A stretch of 64,000 nt of DNA from JAZKFT01 sp040386335 (GCA_040386335.1 JAZKFT010000025.1:62001-126000); one strand, 5' to 3'; shown: positions 18,863 to 29,235, counted from the first letter of the stretch. The notes: generated by a model not told the origin, from the sequence alone. Numbers and translations are program-made.

Positions 18863-19261
18863 TAGCTGCACCCATAGATGATAATTCCTGAAAATAGGTC
18901 CTCATAAATTATAAAGGTTTCACGGCGCATTTTCCTGCTGCATCCGGAGGTCAGGCAGCGCCGCGAACGGTCCTGTTTTTTTCGGCAATGCCACGATGCC
19001 GGCAATCTCATGCCACGCAATATTTTGGTGAATGTGGCCGAATCAAAAATCTCCGGTACATTCTTACAACCGCCGGCATGCTCACCGAAAGCAGCATACA
19101 TCCCGCCTGGCCTGACCATGGTCGTCCAGCCTCAACTATCCCGATGCTCACTCTTAAAGGGCAACCAATCACTTTCTGCCACGACAGGCTTAATTTTTGC
19201 ATCTAAGTTTTTTACTTTTATCCTTAGTTCAAAACACATTCATAACTGTAATCTTTTAGTA
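18863..19261. other. 400-base gap without a recognisable gene
   Basis: Several short open frames run through this stretch on both strands, but none has a credible start, composition or family resemblance. No strong hairpin or promoter box with correct spacing was found before the gene at 19262. Confidence 0.4.
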
Positions 19262-20500
19262 ATGAGAAAATTGTTACTTCCACTGCTGGTGCTATGCTGC
19301 GCTGCAGCCGGGGCCCAAAATGCAGGTATCGGTATCACCATCCCTCTTAGCAAACTTCATATCGCATCTGCCGACTCCAACCTGTTAATGATCAATAACA
19401 CCAGCACTGCGGCGCCGGGAGAAAATGCAAATATCGTTTTCAAAAACGGGGCTTCTTACACGGGTGCTATCCGGAGCCGGATCGATACCACGATCTTTAC
19501 CAGCTCCTATTCCAGCCTCTCATTTTACACCTATGCCAATAATAGCCTTAATAATTTAAAGGAAAGAATGACGATCAATGACAACGGGGATGTGGGCATT
19601 GGTATCATCAGGCCCATCTACAGGCTGCACCTGGTGAACGCTGCTTCCAACCTGCTGATGCTTGAAAATTCCAACACGCTTGCCGCCGGTACCATCAGCC
19701 GCCTCGACATGAAAACCGGCAATTATCACACTGCCGCCCTTCGAACCGTCGGCACTTTTTCCAGTTTTGCGGATTTCCAGATTCTTACCGGGGCAAATAC
19801 AGATCCATCGGCTTTGGCACCCCGTATTACCGTTACAAATATTGGCAGGGTAGGTATCGGAACCACCAACCCATCCACCACACTCGATGTAAACGGTGGC
19901 GCTTACTTTGCCAATACCGCAACCTTTAACGAGTCCATAGTTGGAAACTTTAATATTATCAATAATGGCCCTTCGATATTACATGGAACGATTAGATACG
20001 ACAACGGAAGTTTCGGTGTAGGAAAAACACTAACAAGCGATGCCCTGGGCTGGGCCAGCTGGCAAACGCCAAACAAGTCAACGCGTGCCGGTCTTGCCAC
20101 TACCCAGCCGATCGGCGGTAGTCTCACCGACCTGGGTTTCGTGGATAATTCTTCAGGCGCGTTTGACGACATCGGCACATTTGATAATGCCGGACACAGG
20201 CTGAACGTAACGGAAGCCGGCACCTATCAAGTGATTCTTAACATCGGGTGGACGGGCGTAAATATTGATGCCGCCGGAGACCTATTTGAAATTCTCATCC
20301 TTGGGGCCAACAATACGCAATACCTGCGGAATATAACAAGGTTGTTCCCCGGAAACGCCAATTATTCACAGCAGGTATCCGGCATCATTAAAGTAGCTGC
20401 CGGTGGCTTCATTTCAGTACAGGCATACCATCTTGCTACTGCCGCGCAAATAACCTCCAATTCGGCATACACCAACCTGTCCATCACAAAGCTGAACTAA
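19262..20500 (+). CDS. Secreted tail-fibre-like protein with C-terminal C1q-like domain
   Basis: From ATG 19262 the protein has 412 residues and a clear signal peptide (MRKLLLPLLVLCCAAAGAQ). The open frame extends upstream to 19010 but lacks any export signal there. The stem carries repeats of the VGIGTTNPSTTLDVNG type (also AGIGITIPLSKLHI, VGIGIIRPIYRLHL), typical of Bacteroidota tail-fibre-like surface proteins. Residues about 280-412 look like a C1q/TNF-like beta sandwich (FDNAGHRLNVTEAGTYQVIL). It probably forms trimeric surface fibres. Confidence 0.65.
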   Translation: MRKLLLPLLVLCCAAAGAQNAGIGITIPLSKLHIASADSNLLMINNTSTAAPGENANIVFKNGASYTGAIRSRIDTTIFTSSYSSLSFYTYANNSLNNLKERMTINDNGDVGIGIIRPIYRLHLVNAASNLLMLENSNTLAAGTISRLDMKTGNYHTAALRTVGTFSSFADFQILTGANTDPSALAPRITVTNIGRVGIGTTNPSTTLDVNGGAYFANTATFNESIVGNFNIINNGPSILHGTIRYDNGSFGVGKTLTSDALGWASWQTPNKSTRAGLATTQPIGGSLTDLGFVDNSSGAFDDIGTFDNAGHRLNVTEAGTYQVILNIGWTGVNIDAAGDLFEILILGANNTQYLRNITRLFPGNANYSQQVSGIIKVAAGGFISVQAYHLATAAQITSNSAYTNLSITKLN

Positions 20501-20535
20501 TAGTATCTTTCGTCTTCACGCAAAACACCCGCATC

Positions 20536-20988
20536 ATGAAAAACACGATCTTCCTGGTTATTACTGTATTGGCAGCGTTAGCGACAGTGGCACAGATAGA
20601 AGAACGCCAATCTGCCGACTGGAAACTAATCGGCAAGCTCCAGTTTGGGGGTATTACCAAGGCAAAAATGGAATACGTAGCCAATGGCCAGGATACTACG
20701 TATAACCTGTTTATAAAAGATGTGAGGGAGCAACCAAAGAATAATTATTTCAGCATCAGCTTTAGAAATACCAATGGCACATTTGAAAAACTCTACACCA
20801 TTTTAAAAAGCTTTTTCCTGCCCGAGAATAAAGACAAAAAATACTCCCGGACTTTTGATTTGGGCAATACCGGTGTCAATGTGCAGCATCATTGGTTACT
20901 GTTGAGCCGGGGTATTATGTTTTATACAAGGCAAGGGTACACTTATTGGTCAGAAAGAGATATTGATAAATTATTCGGGATAGAATAA
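20536..20988 (+). CDS. Small exported protein of unknown function
   Basis: A 150-residue protein with a signal peptide (MKNTIFLVITVLAALATVAQ). The mature part is mixed alpha/beta with YWSERDIDKLFGIE at the end and no cysteines, lipobox or known domain. It follows the C1q-like gene by 35 bases and may be co-transcribed. Function not recognised. Confidence 0.5.
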   Translation: MKNTIFLVITVLAALATVAQIEERQSADWKLIGKLQFGGITKAKMEYVANGQDTTYNLFIKDVREQPKNNYFSISFRNTNGTFEKLYTILKSFFLPENKDKKYSRTFDLGNTGVNVQHHWLLLSRGIMFYTRQGYTYWSERDIDKLFGIE

Positions 20989-21115
20989 TGAGATATGGTA
21001 TCGCCCGGGATCGTCGCAATCCACCCCTTAGAATGTCGCTTTTACACAGCAGCGATACTAAGCACCCCGGTTATTTTTGTGTTGAAACAATTCATCATCA
21101 CAAAAACCGATTCCT

Positions 21116-21520
21116 ATGCCGCAACTCAATGCCTACCTCACCTTCGGCGGTAACTGCCGCGAAGCCATGAATTATTATAAAGATTGCCTGGGGGGCGAAC
21201 TCACATTCATGGTGGTGAAAGATACACCCCTGGCCGGCCAGATGCCACCACAGTACCATGACCAAATCTTACATTCAGTTTTAAAGACGGATGCCTTTGA
21301 AATAATGGCTACTGATATGACGCCAGAGACACTTACAGAAGGCAGTTCCATCCATCTTTGCCTGGTTTATAATGATGAGACTGAAGCCAGGAACATGTGG
21401 GAAAAACTTGCGGATGGAGGCAACGTTAAACAACCGTTTAGCGAAATGTTTTTTGGCTGGATAGGAACCTTCACCGACAAATTTGGCAAACATTGGATCA
21501 TAGAATGCAATAAAAACTGA
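21116..21520 (+). CDS. PhnB-like VOC (glyoxalase/3-demethylubiquinone-type) protein
   Basis: A 134-residue VOC-fold protein: AYLTFGGNCREAMNYYKDCLGGEL, then ILHSVLKTDAFEIMATDM and FGKHWIIECNKN. This is the PhnB-like branch, built of paired beta-alpha-beta-beta-beta units, whose exact substrate is generally unknown. Length is normal and the gene looks intact. ATG 21116 is preferred; the coding alignment begins with MPQLNAYL as in relatives. Confidence 0.75.
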   Translation: MPQLNAYLTFGGNCREAMNYYKDCLGGELTFMVVKDTPLAGQMPPQYHDQILHSVLKTDAFEIMATDMTPETLTEGSSIHLCLVYNDETEARNMWEKLADGGNVKQPFSEMFFGWIGTFTDKFGKHWIIECNKN

Positions 21521-21591
21521 TATCACTTACTGCCGCTTTTTGCCAGCAACTTTGATACAAACCTGTAGCTTTAAGCCATAAACTCCATGCG

Positions 21592-22245
21592 ATGCCAGGC
21601 AAAATCAAGTGGCCCTCAGCCATTCAGCCGCTCTTAAAAAAATACAAGAAAACCAAACATCCGCTGGATTACGAAAACGTGTACCAGCTGGTTGTTATGG
21701 TGGTATTATCGGCACAGGATTCTGACAAGCATATCAACCAGCTGGCTCCTAAATTATTCGAAGCCTTTCCAAATATGAAGTCGCTTTCAAAGGCAACAGA
21801 AACAAAACTGGAATCATTTGTAGCTGGCGTAAGAAAGGGAGCCGATAAAATAAAATGGCTGGTAGAAATGGGCAGTGTGATAAAAGACAATAAAAAAATC
21901 CCGGACACACTGGAAGGGCTCACTGCATTAAAAGGCATTGGTAGAAAGTCCGCCAATGTAATATTGAGAGAATGGGGTAAGCCTGTGGAAGGTATCATCG
22001 TAGACCTCCATGTGGTTCGGGTAGCACCAAGATTGGGAATTGTTACGGTAACCGATCCGGTGAAAATTGAAAACCAATTAATGGAGATACTGCCCCCGAA
22101 AGACTGGGATGCCGGTATGGCCATGTCTTTCCTGGGCAGGGAAATTTGCCGACCGCAACCCAAATGCGACATATGCCTGATGAAGGAGGTTTGCGCCTAT
22201 TATAAAGCAAATGGCGCAGGCACCGGATTAATAAAAAAGAAATAG
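21592..22245 (+). CDS. nth: Endonuclease III-like DNA glycosylase
   Basis: A 217-residue HhH-GPD glycosylase that removes oxidised pyrimidines and cuts the abasic site. The helix-hairpin-helix LKGIGRKSANVIL carries the catalytic Lys and VDLHVVRVAPRLGI the catalytic Asp. The C-terminal [4Fe-4S] ligands are present as C-X5-C-X2-C-X5-C (CRPQPKCDICLMKEVC); the first spacing is one shorter than in E. coli Nth. Otherwise the gene appears complete. Confidence 0.85.
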   Translation: MPGKIKWPSAIQPLLKKYKKTKHPLDYENVYQLVVMVVLSAQDSDKHINQLAPKLFEAFPNMKSLSKATETKLESFVAGVRKGADKIKWLVEMGSVIKDNKKIPDTLEGLTALKGIGRKSANVILREWGKPVEGIIVDLHVVRVAPRLGIVTVTDPVKIENQLMEILPPKDWDAGMAMSFLGREICRPQPKCDICLMKEVCAYYKANGAGTGLIKKK

Positions 22246-22311
22246 ACACAGGTCCCGGGCAACAAGTGTTTGAAGCCTTCCCGGGAGCAAAAAAATCATC
22301 CTTTAAGATTA

Positions 22312-22466
22312 GCTCCGGTAGGAGCTTCCTGTTTATAGCGACACAAAACCTTTGGCCTTCAAAGGGTCCGTCAGGTGCCTCCTGTGAGTTTAGGCGACTC
22401 ATAGAACTCGGAGTCTATTATCCTTCAAAATGTTACGTTTTAATAAACAGGAAGTTCCTATGGAGC
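22312..22466. repeat. MITE/REP-like element with 25-bp inverted ends
   Basis: GCTCCGGTAGGAGCTTCCTG at 22312 and following (to 22336) is repeated inverted at 22443-22466 (ATAAACAGGAAGTTCC to GGAGC), with two mismatches and one gap. The 106-base centre contains a second weaker dyad (GACTC/GAGTC). No coding sequence is seen. It sits between convergent nth and the SpmA-SpmB gene and is a likely mobile palindromic repeat. Confidence 0.6.
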
Positions 22467-22523
22467 AAAGACAGGCCTCATGTTCCAAATCGCTAAAGTT
22501 TGAGATTTCGAACACTTGTGAGC

Positions 22524-24020
22524 CTAGGCCACTGCCCCAAAAAACAAATAAGCCAGCAGCACGGAAGTGATGATACCCACCAGGTCGGCCAATAACATCG
22601 CCCCTACCGTGTACCTGGTATTTTTTACCGCTACGGATCCAAAGTAAACGGCGATCACATAGAAAGTGGTATCGCTGCTGCCCTGTAAAATACAGCTGAG
22701 CCGGCCGGCAAAAGAGTCTGCTCCGTAAGTATTCATCGTGTCTACCATCATGCCCCGGGCACCACCGCCGCTAAAGGGTTTAATAATGGCAGTGGGCAAT
22801 CCATCGACAAAACGGGTATCGGCACCCATAGCAGCAAACAGCTGTTTGAGACCGTTGATCAGCACATCAAAAGCGCCACTATTCCGCAACATACTGATGG
22901 CCACCAGCATACCCACGAGGTATGGGATAATACGAACAGCGGTATCGAAACCGCCCTTGGCACCCTGGATAAATGCATCAAACACATCTATCTTTTTGTA
23001 GAGCCCACCCAGGATGATCAACAGGAAAATGACCAATATCAAACCATTGCTAAGAATGCCGGAAAACGATTGTACCCGGTCACTGTCCAGCGATTTTATA
23101 TACAAGACCAGCCCCGCAATAACCGCCGACAAGCCCCCTACCCAGGCCAGCACCACCGGCTGAAACAAACGGATCTTCTGTTTAAATGAAACGATAAGCA
23201 TCGCCGCCATCGTGGCCGCAAATGTGGCGATCATACAAGGGATAAAAATATCGGTGGGATTGGCGGCTTTGGTACCCGCCCGCAAGGCTATGATCGCCAC
23301 GGGTATCAGTGTAAGCCCCGAGGCATGCAGGCAGAGGAACATGATCTGGGCATTACTGGCCCTTTCCTTTACCGGATTAATTTCCTGCAAGCTCTCCATG
23401 GCTTTAATGCCAAAGGGCGTGGCCGCATTGTCGAGCCCCAGCAGGTTAGCGCTAAAGTTCATCATCATATGCCCCATAGACGGGTGGCCCTTCGGAACGT
23501 CGGGGAATATTTTTGAAAAGAAGGGGCCGATAATTCTTGACAATACATTGATACCACCGGCTTTTTCGGCGATACCCATAAAACCCATAAACAAAGCCAT
23601 GATACCGATAAGCCCTATACAAATGTTCACTGCTATTTTGCAGGTTTCAATAATGCCATCCACAGGTTTCTGAAGGCGGTTCAGTACCTGCGTGTAGGTA
23701 AACACCCGCAAAGCCGGGTATGCAGTCTTTAATTTTCTTACGGAATCGGAGAACGGATTGTCCGTGATAATGGTATTCCAATCGATGGCCTTAACGCTTT
23801 TTGTGTAGGCAAATGGATGTACCGTTTTGGCAAAACTATCCGCACTGGCAAAACCGTTGGCTGTGGGCTCCCCTACCGTAGTGTAGATATACGCTTCATT
23901 AGATTTGCCCGTAACCATGCGGCTAAAAATATCGCTTTGGCCATCGATGGCAATGCAGCGGATCGTAGCTGCTATAATCGCAATTATGATAAAGGCCGAC
24001 CAGATTCTGCTTAATGCCAT
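22524..24020 (-). CDS. SpmA-SpmB fusion nucleoside-recognition membrane protein
   Basis: A 498-residue polytopic membrane protein combining two nucleoside-recognition (Gate) domains, the equivalents of spore maturation proteins A and B. The first half has INICIGLIGIMALFMGFMG and the Asn-rich MMMNFSANLLGLDNAATPFG; the second has AVRIIPYLVGMLVAISMLRN and LSCILQGSSDTTFYVIAVYFG. Such fusions occur in non-sporulating bacteria, where the role is unknown; transport or gating of a small molecule is likely. A non-membrane loop of about 90 residues follows the first helix. Confidence 0.8.
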   Translation of the reverse strand: MALSRIWSAFIIIAIIAATIRCIAIDGQSDIFSRMVTGKSNEAYIYTTVGEPTANGFASADSFAKTVHPFAYTKSVKAIDWNTIITDNPFSDSVRKLKTAYPALRVFTYTQVLNRLQKPVDGIIETCKIAVNICIGLIGIMALFMGFMGIAEKAGGINVLSRIIGPFFSKIFPDVPKGHPSMGHMMMNFSANLLGLDNAATPFGIKAMESLQEINPVKERASNAQIMFLCLHASGLTLIPVAIIALRAGTKAANPTDIFIPCMIATFAATMAAMLIVSFKQKIRLFQPVVLAWVGGLSAVIAGLVLYIKSLDSDRVQSFSGILSNGLILVIFLLIILGGLYKKIDVFDAFIQGAKGGFDTAVRIIPYLVGMLVAISMLRNSGAFDVLINGLKQLFAAMGADTRFVDGLPTAIIKPFSGGGARGMMVDTMNTYGADSFAGRLSCILQGSSDTTFYVIAVYFGSVAVKNTRYTVGAMLLADLVGIITSVLLAYLFFGAVA

Positions 24021-24116
24021 AGGGTTTGTTTGGAAATGCCCCGAACAGCGGGGAAGGCTAAAATAGGTAATAACAGTTTAAAATCGGTGGCAGGCTACAA
24101 TAATGCCAATACAGAT

Positions 24117-27100
24117 CTACACAACCAGTTGCTGCACCTTTGGCTTATAGACCTGGTTGGCAATGGCCAATTTAGCACGATAGTACTGATTCATGTATTC
24201 GTACACCACCATTTCGTGTACCCGCTGCTTGTTTAAGAAAAGCCGGTTGAAATGCATATGTAAATAACTGCTGACCAAAGAACGTAATCGCATTTCACGG
24301 TCCGCCCCGGTGTTGAGTTTGTCTATTTCGGCAGCAATATATTCCAGGGCTCCGGCATCCTCCACAAGCATGTGTTTTATTTCCGGCGTAGACAAAGTAT
24401 TAGTAGTAAAATCATTATCTAAAATTGAAAAAAGCAATCTCTTTACTTCGCGATACCTGTTGTTGATCTGGATAAAAAATGGTTTGTCCGCCTTGAATTC
24501 TTTTAGAAATGATTCACTTAAATGAAAAAGCAAACTACACTTTTCGGCCAGCGAAAATCCAAATGAGTGTAACAACATATCGGCATATTGAATACCCCAT
24601 AGCCATCTTGCTTCATCGCCAGGTTCTCCGGATACAAATTCAAGTATTGCAGAGCTGTTTATACAAAAAACGGATTCTGACAAGCCTATAGTTGTTTCAC
24701 CATATCGCTCTATTTCACGGTCGTAAGTGGCATATTCAACACGGTTTACCAGGCACTCTTTATCCATTTGCTTAAAATGCCCGTTACAAATTGCAACTAT
24801 ATTCTGTACTTGACCCTGATCGGTTGCTTCGAACCTTATACGAAGATGGTGGCCACCTTCATTGTAACGGATAAAGAACCACTTTTTTATATAGCCTCCC
24901 TGCGACAATTCAAACACAAGCGGCCTAATAGTAGTTGCAAGGCATCTTTCGGCCACACCAATACCACAGTACAGTTTTGCATACACCCAGTCGGAACCAG
25001 GTATAAATCTTCTTTGAACCGTCAACATCGGAATTGCGTCCGCGTGGCTTACTAAATCTGAAGCCCAATTTTTCTTTAGCCTTGAGCTGCCATTAATTAT
25101 TGGAGCAATGAATTGACAAGCAAAGCCCGGCTTATTACTATGTAGGTTGCCTGTTTTAAAATATTCTTTTACAACTATCGATTGCCTACCCTTTACGGAT
25201 TTTATGAATGCATCAATAGAAAGAGGGCAACTCAAATTTATCAAAAGTTCGTTGTCACCATCAACCAACACTGTCAGTGGGGGCATTTTCCACTTATCAA
25301 AAAACGCACTAACTGTTGCGTATGATTCAGTTTCATGGCCGCCCGTTAATTCCTCTATATCTTTTCTTTTAAATTGCCAGGTGGCCTCGCTTAGTATGAC
25401 ACGCCCCATTGTTACTCTTGGCAAAAAGACAAACTGTTGCTGTAGTATTCCCCAGCTAAACCTGAAACTTGTCCTTAGATTTTGGCCCTGCAGATCGCAT
25501 AAAAAGCGATATACGGGAAGTGAACTCAATGAAAAATTATGTGCGGTTCCTAATCTTGGCACTATTTGTTTGCGCAGGCTTATGGAGTATAGCAAAATAG
25601 AGCCCTCCTTAACAGACACCAACAAATCATTCAAGGGAATGCGTCCGACGTTACGCTCACCCTGGCTTCCATTTCCTGCAAACCTCGCCAGGAAAGGTAT
25701 TTCGAAGCTTCTTGATTGAGGCCGTAAAAGTATATTGCCGGTCCTGCTTTCCGGTAAATGCAGTATTTCGGCAAATATGGCATCGGGGTAATTCAGTTGT
25801 TCAGTTGTCGTTATTTGATCTACCAATTCACCAATCGGCTCTAACCCACCGGCAAAACGTCCTAAAAGGTTTGCTGCACTTGAACCCATTATTCCATCTA
25901 TTACCAACCGCTCATTTTCGACAGATGAAAACATGACAGACATAGATGGGGGCAGCTTTTCCCAATTGGGTGGAAATTGTTCCAGGTCTTCCCTAGTGAT
26001 GCCTACCTCAAAACTTTTGCTAACGGTAGCCTCAACTAATTTTTGCAGTAGCCAGGTCTCGCAACTATTCCACGGAAGCGGAGCATTCTCTTGTTTTGAA
26101 GCCGGCAGCATTAATCCCTCTATTAATTGTGAATAGTCATTGGTAATTTCGTCGGCATAGCCAATTCCTATATCGGTATCCAATATTTCATTTAATGGTA
26201 CCCATTGCTCGTCATATCTCTCTTTAAATTTTTTAGAAAAGTCGTCAAGGTTTTTATTTATTTTATTGGCAGATATCCCTGATAAAAAATCAAAAGCCCC
26301 CATCAGTTCATTCTGCCAATCGGGGTCAATAGTTCCCTCAGAAATGCTATGATACATATCTACCTGGAACAACCTGTTTTCATCATAAGGTATATCTAGC
26401 TGATCAAGTTGCCTGATAATGGCTTTATACAATTCCATCCGGTCATCTGTAGTACCATCAAGTTTTGCAAGCAGTCTTTTTAGTTCTTCAAGAATTATCA
26501 AAATTTCCAGAACCTCTTTTTCTCCACCAGCTATACTTTGCAACAAACCAATAACATAATCCAGTGGCTCTTGCCCTGTAACCGCAGGCTCCAGGTCGCT
26601 TACTAATATTTGTGAGGCAATCAGTTCCTGAATAAACGCTTCTGCCTCTTTTTCTCCGTGGCCTTCATTTCCTAAAACCCCTTTTAAACCGGCAATTGTC
26701 AGGCCACATACTGATCTTTCAAGGACCATTTCCAAGGCGGTGGAAAACTGGGCCTCGCTAATTTTATAGAGCCTCTTATCCTTAATATGCTCATACTCAA
26801 TATACCGGAAGCAGCCAGCTATTTTATACAAACTGGTATTTGGATACCAGCTTATCTTGTTTTTGATGCTTTCTTTCCCCGAAAGATGAAATGCCAACTG
26901 ACACAAATAGTACATATCCAATCTTGTCTGCCTGGAGTGCCCCGAATCATTGATTGCCAGCATATCAGTGTTATGTGTCCTCCAGTTGGCTATTCCGCAG
27001 CCTGCAAATAAACCAAATGGGGTGCAACGGCTATACATCCGCTGGTAGTATTTTATGATCGAAATATGAAGATTCTTAACGGCCTTTGTGTCAATAATTT

Positions 27101-27287
27101 TTCCGTCTCTTAATTTTATACATTGCTTATATAAAACTGGCGAGGCAATATATACAGCCTCCAAAAACTTATCATTACTAAGCAAATGGCAAATTATATT
27201 TTCTGGAACGACGTCTATAAATGACAACGCAGGTGAACGAAACACCAGTTTTTCGGTAAAATAAAATGGGTTAGTCACAAGCTGCAA
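24117..27287 (-). CDS. lanB: Class I lanthipeptide dehydratase LanB
   Basis: LanB enzymes use glutamyl-tRNA to activate Ser/Thr of the precursor and then eliminate, giving dehydro residues. The 1056-residue protein is full length. The N-terminal glutamylation domain is recognisable by VFRSPALSFIDVV, YIASPVLYKQ and MYSRCTPFGLFAGCGI, and the C-terminal elimination domain (about 740-1050) by DWVYAKLYCG and KKWFFIRYNEGGHHLRIRF. It is the last gene of a six-gene minus-strand operon and starts 5 bases after lanC. No split into separate glutamylation and elimination genes is seen. Confidence 0.9.
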   Translation of the reverse strand: MQLVTNPFYFTEKLVFRSPALSFIDVVPENIICHLLSNDKFLEAVYIASPVLYKQCIKLRDGKIIDTKAVKNLHISIIKYYQRMYSRCTPFGLFAGCGIANWRTHNTDMLAINDSGHSRQTRLDMYYLCQLAFHLSGKESIKNKISWYPNTSLYKIAGCFRYIEYEHIKDKRLYKISEAQFSTALEMVLERSVCGLTIAGLKGVLGNEGHGEKEAEAFIQELIASQILVSDLEPAVTGQEPLDYVIGLLQSIAGGEKEVLEILIILEELKRLLAKLDGTTDDRMELYKAIIRQLDQLDIPYDENRLFQVDMYHSISEGTIDPDWQNELMGAFDFLSGISANKINKNLDDFSKKFKERYDEQWVPLNEILDTDIGIGYADEITNDYSQLIEGLMLPASKQENAPLPWNSCETWLLQKLVEATVSKSFEVGITREDLEQFPPNWEKLPPSMSVMFSSVENERLVIDGIMGSSAANLLGRFAGGLEPIGELVDQITTTEQLNYPDAIFAEILHLPESRTGNILLRPQSRSFEIPFLARFAGNGSQGERNVGRIPLNDLLVSVKEGSILLYSISLRKQIVPRLGTAHNFSLSSLPVYRFLCDLQGQNLRTSFRFSWGILQQQFVFLPRVTMGRVILSEATWQFKRKDIEELTGGHETESYATVSAFFDKWKMPPLTVLVDGDNELLINLSCPLSIDAFIKSVKGRQSIVVKEYFKTGNLHSNKPGFACQFIAPIINGSSRLKKNWASDLVSHADAIPMLTVQRRFIPGSDWVYAKLYCGIGVAERCLATTIRPLVFELSQGGYIKKWFFIRYNEGGHHLRIRFEATDQGQVQNIVAICNGHFKQMDKECLVNRVEYATYDREIERYGETTIGLSESVFCINSSAILEFVSGEPGDEARWLWGIQYADMLLHSFGFSLAEKCSLLFHLSESFLKEFKADKPFFIQINNRYREVKRLLFSILDNDFTTNTLSTPEIKHMLVEDAGALEYIAAEIDKLNTGADREMRLRSLVSSYLHMHFNRLFLNKQRVHEMVVYEYMNQYYRAKLAIANQVYKPKVQQLVV

Positions 27288-27292
27288 GTAGA

Positions 27293-28462
27293 TTAAATAA
27301 ACAATGCTTTTGCCCAGTCATTTGGCTTGTTGGATATTGCAGATAAGATAGCAAGGTTCACACCAGGCAGTCCTTCCAGCAAGTTCGTTTCTTTACCTAA
27401 ATAAAAGCCGGTCTCAATTTCTTTGCTAACATAATCGAATGTTTTCTGAAGCCAATAATCAGCCGCGTCTTTATAAGCCAGAAGACCGGCCGCGTTATAC
27501 AGGCTACTATAAATTGTTGCTACACCGGCTGCCCCATGGCAAAAATGTGAATCTGTTACCATTGTTGCTTCAACGATCAATCTTTTTGTTGTTTCAATCC
27601 CGCATTTATCTGCAAGCTGCCGCCACGTTTCATTTCTAAATTGTTTTGCAGCCTTGTAGAGCAACCAAACAACATTTAAATCACCGTAGCACCAGGCCAA
27701 CCGCGACGTATAGATTGCTTTGGGTATATTCTCCAACAAAATAACAGAAGGGAATTGCTGGCAATCGCCGGTTTCGTAATTAGGCAAACGGTAGTGGTGC
27801 AATAACAATTGAATACCATCTGTAACCCATTTTTCAATATGATCCTTGCAAATACCCAATTTGCATGTATCTAATAAGATGGTAAGGTATCCGCAAAGTC
27901 CATGCGATAAACTTAGATTTATCTGCGGCTTTTTCTCGAACCTGCTATTTTTTATCCAGTTGCCGTTATCTGTTGACACTATTCTTACACTCAGAGCTTT
28001 TACGATTTCTTCTATGTATTGAAGGATATAATCTTCGTCTCCTCTACAGTTAAAGTATTGTAGCAAACCGACAGCTCCATGCAGTGGATCTATATCGCCA
28101 TCATTATTAATTTTATCGAGGGCATCCTTACAAAGACCATTATCCAGTTCTCTAAAATTTTCCGGTACATCTATTTCCACAAGGCCTTCCTTCTGTAATA
28201 ATACGCAAACATACCCCAGTCCGGCAGCCCCGTAACTATAGGCACCCCCTTCTAATTGCCTACTGTCGTTATTCCAATGCTCAAAAACTAATTCCAAATG
28301 CCCTACAGCTTTTTCGGCATTCTCCCAATTACCTAACATTTGATATAGGTTGTAGTAATAAAGGCATATGCCAAGTCTGCCGCACAGCAGAGAATCCGTT
28401 ACAGGGTCACTGCTTGCAATAATACGGTTAAGGTTTTCAAAGAGAATGTTAGGTTCGGCCAT
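27293..28462 (-). CDS. lanC: LanC-like lanthionine cyclase
   Basis: LanC adds Cys thiols to dehydro residues to form (methyl)lanthionine rings. The 389-residue protein keeps all zinc ligands: Cys258 in AWCYGD and Cys308-His309 in DSHFCHGAAG. The repeated Gly-rich turns of the alpha/alpha toroid are visible (GAYSYGAAGLGY, DPLHGAVGLLQY, LSLSHGLCGYLT, FYLGKETNLLEGLPG). The intact ligand set argues for active ring formation. It sits between the LytTR regulator and lanB. Confidence 0.9.
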   Translation of the reverse strand: MAEPNILFENLNRIIASSDPVTDSLLCGRLGICLYYYNLYQMLGNWENAEKAVGHLELVFEHWNNDSRQLEGGAYSYGAAGLGYVCVLLQKEGLVEIDVPENFRELDNGLCKDALDKINNDGDIDPLHGAVGLLQYFNCRGDEDYILQYIEEIVKALSVRIVSTDNGNWIKNSRFEKKPQINLSLSHGLCGYLTILLDTCKLGICKDHIEKWVTDGIQLLLHHYRLPNYETGDCQQFPSVILLENIPKAIYTSRLAWCYGDLNVVWLLYKAAKQFRNETWRQLADKCGIETTKRLIVEATMVTDSHFCHGAAGVATIYSSLYNAAGLLAYKDAADYWLQKTFDYVSKEIETGFYLGKETNLLEGLPGVNLAILSAISNKPNDWAKALFI

Positions 28463-28515
28463 GCTGAATATGAATCAGAACTACAAGAAATATTAAAGAC
28501 AAATCCGTGATCGCA

Positions 28516-29235
28516 CTAGTTAGTGTCCCGGTCTATTATTTGCATGGCTGCCAATACGTTTTCTTTAAATGTAACTCCCAGTGGAATTTCCGTTGGACTA
28601 CCTTTCAAAATAATAAGATTACCATGAACTTCTTTAACCTTAAGAAAGTTGACAATAAAAGAATTATGCACCCGGATAAAAGGCGGCTGTGGTAACCTGC
28701 CCAAAATATCCTTCATATTTAATAATGCCATTGTCTTTTTACCACCTTGATTAAATGATATATAGTTTTTCTCGCCATGGATATAATCAATATCGTCAAA
28801 GGCAATTTTGATGAACTTTCCTTTCAACTCTGTTTTCACAAAAATAAAATCCTGCTGTTCTTTTCGTCGGTAAGCCTCCTTCTCCAATAAAGCCAGGGCC
28901 TTGTAAATACCGCGCATAAAGCGGACAAATGTGATCGGTTTTAATAAGAAATCCGCTACTTCTTTATCAAAGCCCTGTACTGCATACTTTTCATACGCTG
29001 TACATAATATTACTTTACCCTTACCCTTATACGCATCTAAGAATTCCATACCGCTCATCTGGGCCATATTTACATCTAAAAAAATGATATCCACATCGTT
29101 TACCAGCAAAAATTCCAGTGCGTCCAATGGGTTGAGGGTTGTGTAGACAAGCCGCAACAGTTTTATCTGTTCAATATGTTCAGATATCAGGTCGATACAG
29201 TGCTGTTCGTCGTCGATTACTATGCAGGTAGCCAT
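28516..29235 (-). CDS. LytTR-family response regulator of the lanthipeptide locus
   Basis: A 239-residue regulator. The receiver has the acidic pocket Asp8-Asp9, phosphoacceptor Asp54 (IIFLDVNM) and Lys99 (FLLKPI). The C-terminal LytTR DNA-binding domain (about 130-235) contains IAFDDIDYIHGEKNYISF and FIRVHNSFIVNFLKV. Its start overlaps the end of the histidine kinase gene by 16 bases, so the two are translated together. It is expected to control this operon or an unlinked exporter. Confidence 0.9.
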   Translation of the reverse strand: MATCIVIDDEQHCIDLISEHIEQIKLLRLVYTTLNPLDALEFLLVNDVDIIFLDVNMAQMSGMEFLDAYKGKGKVILCTAYEKYAVQGFDKEVADFLLKPITFVRFMRGIYKALALLEKEAYRRKEQQDFIFVKTELKGKFIKIAFDDIDYIHGEKNYISFNQGGKKTMALLNMKDILGRLPQPPFIRVHNSFIVNFLKVKEVHGNLIILKGSPTEIPLGVTFKENVLAAMQIIDRDTN

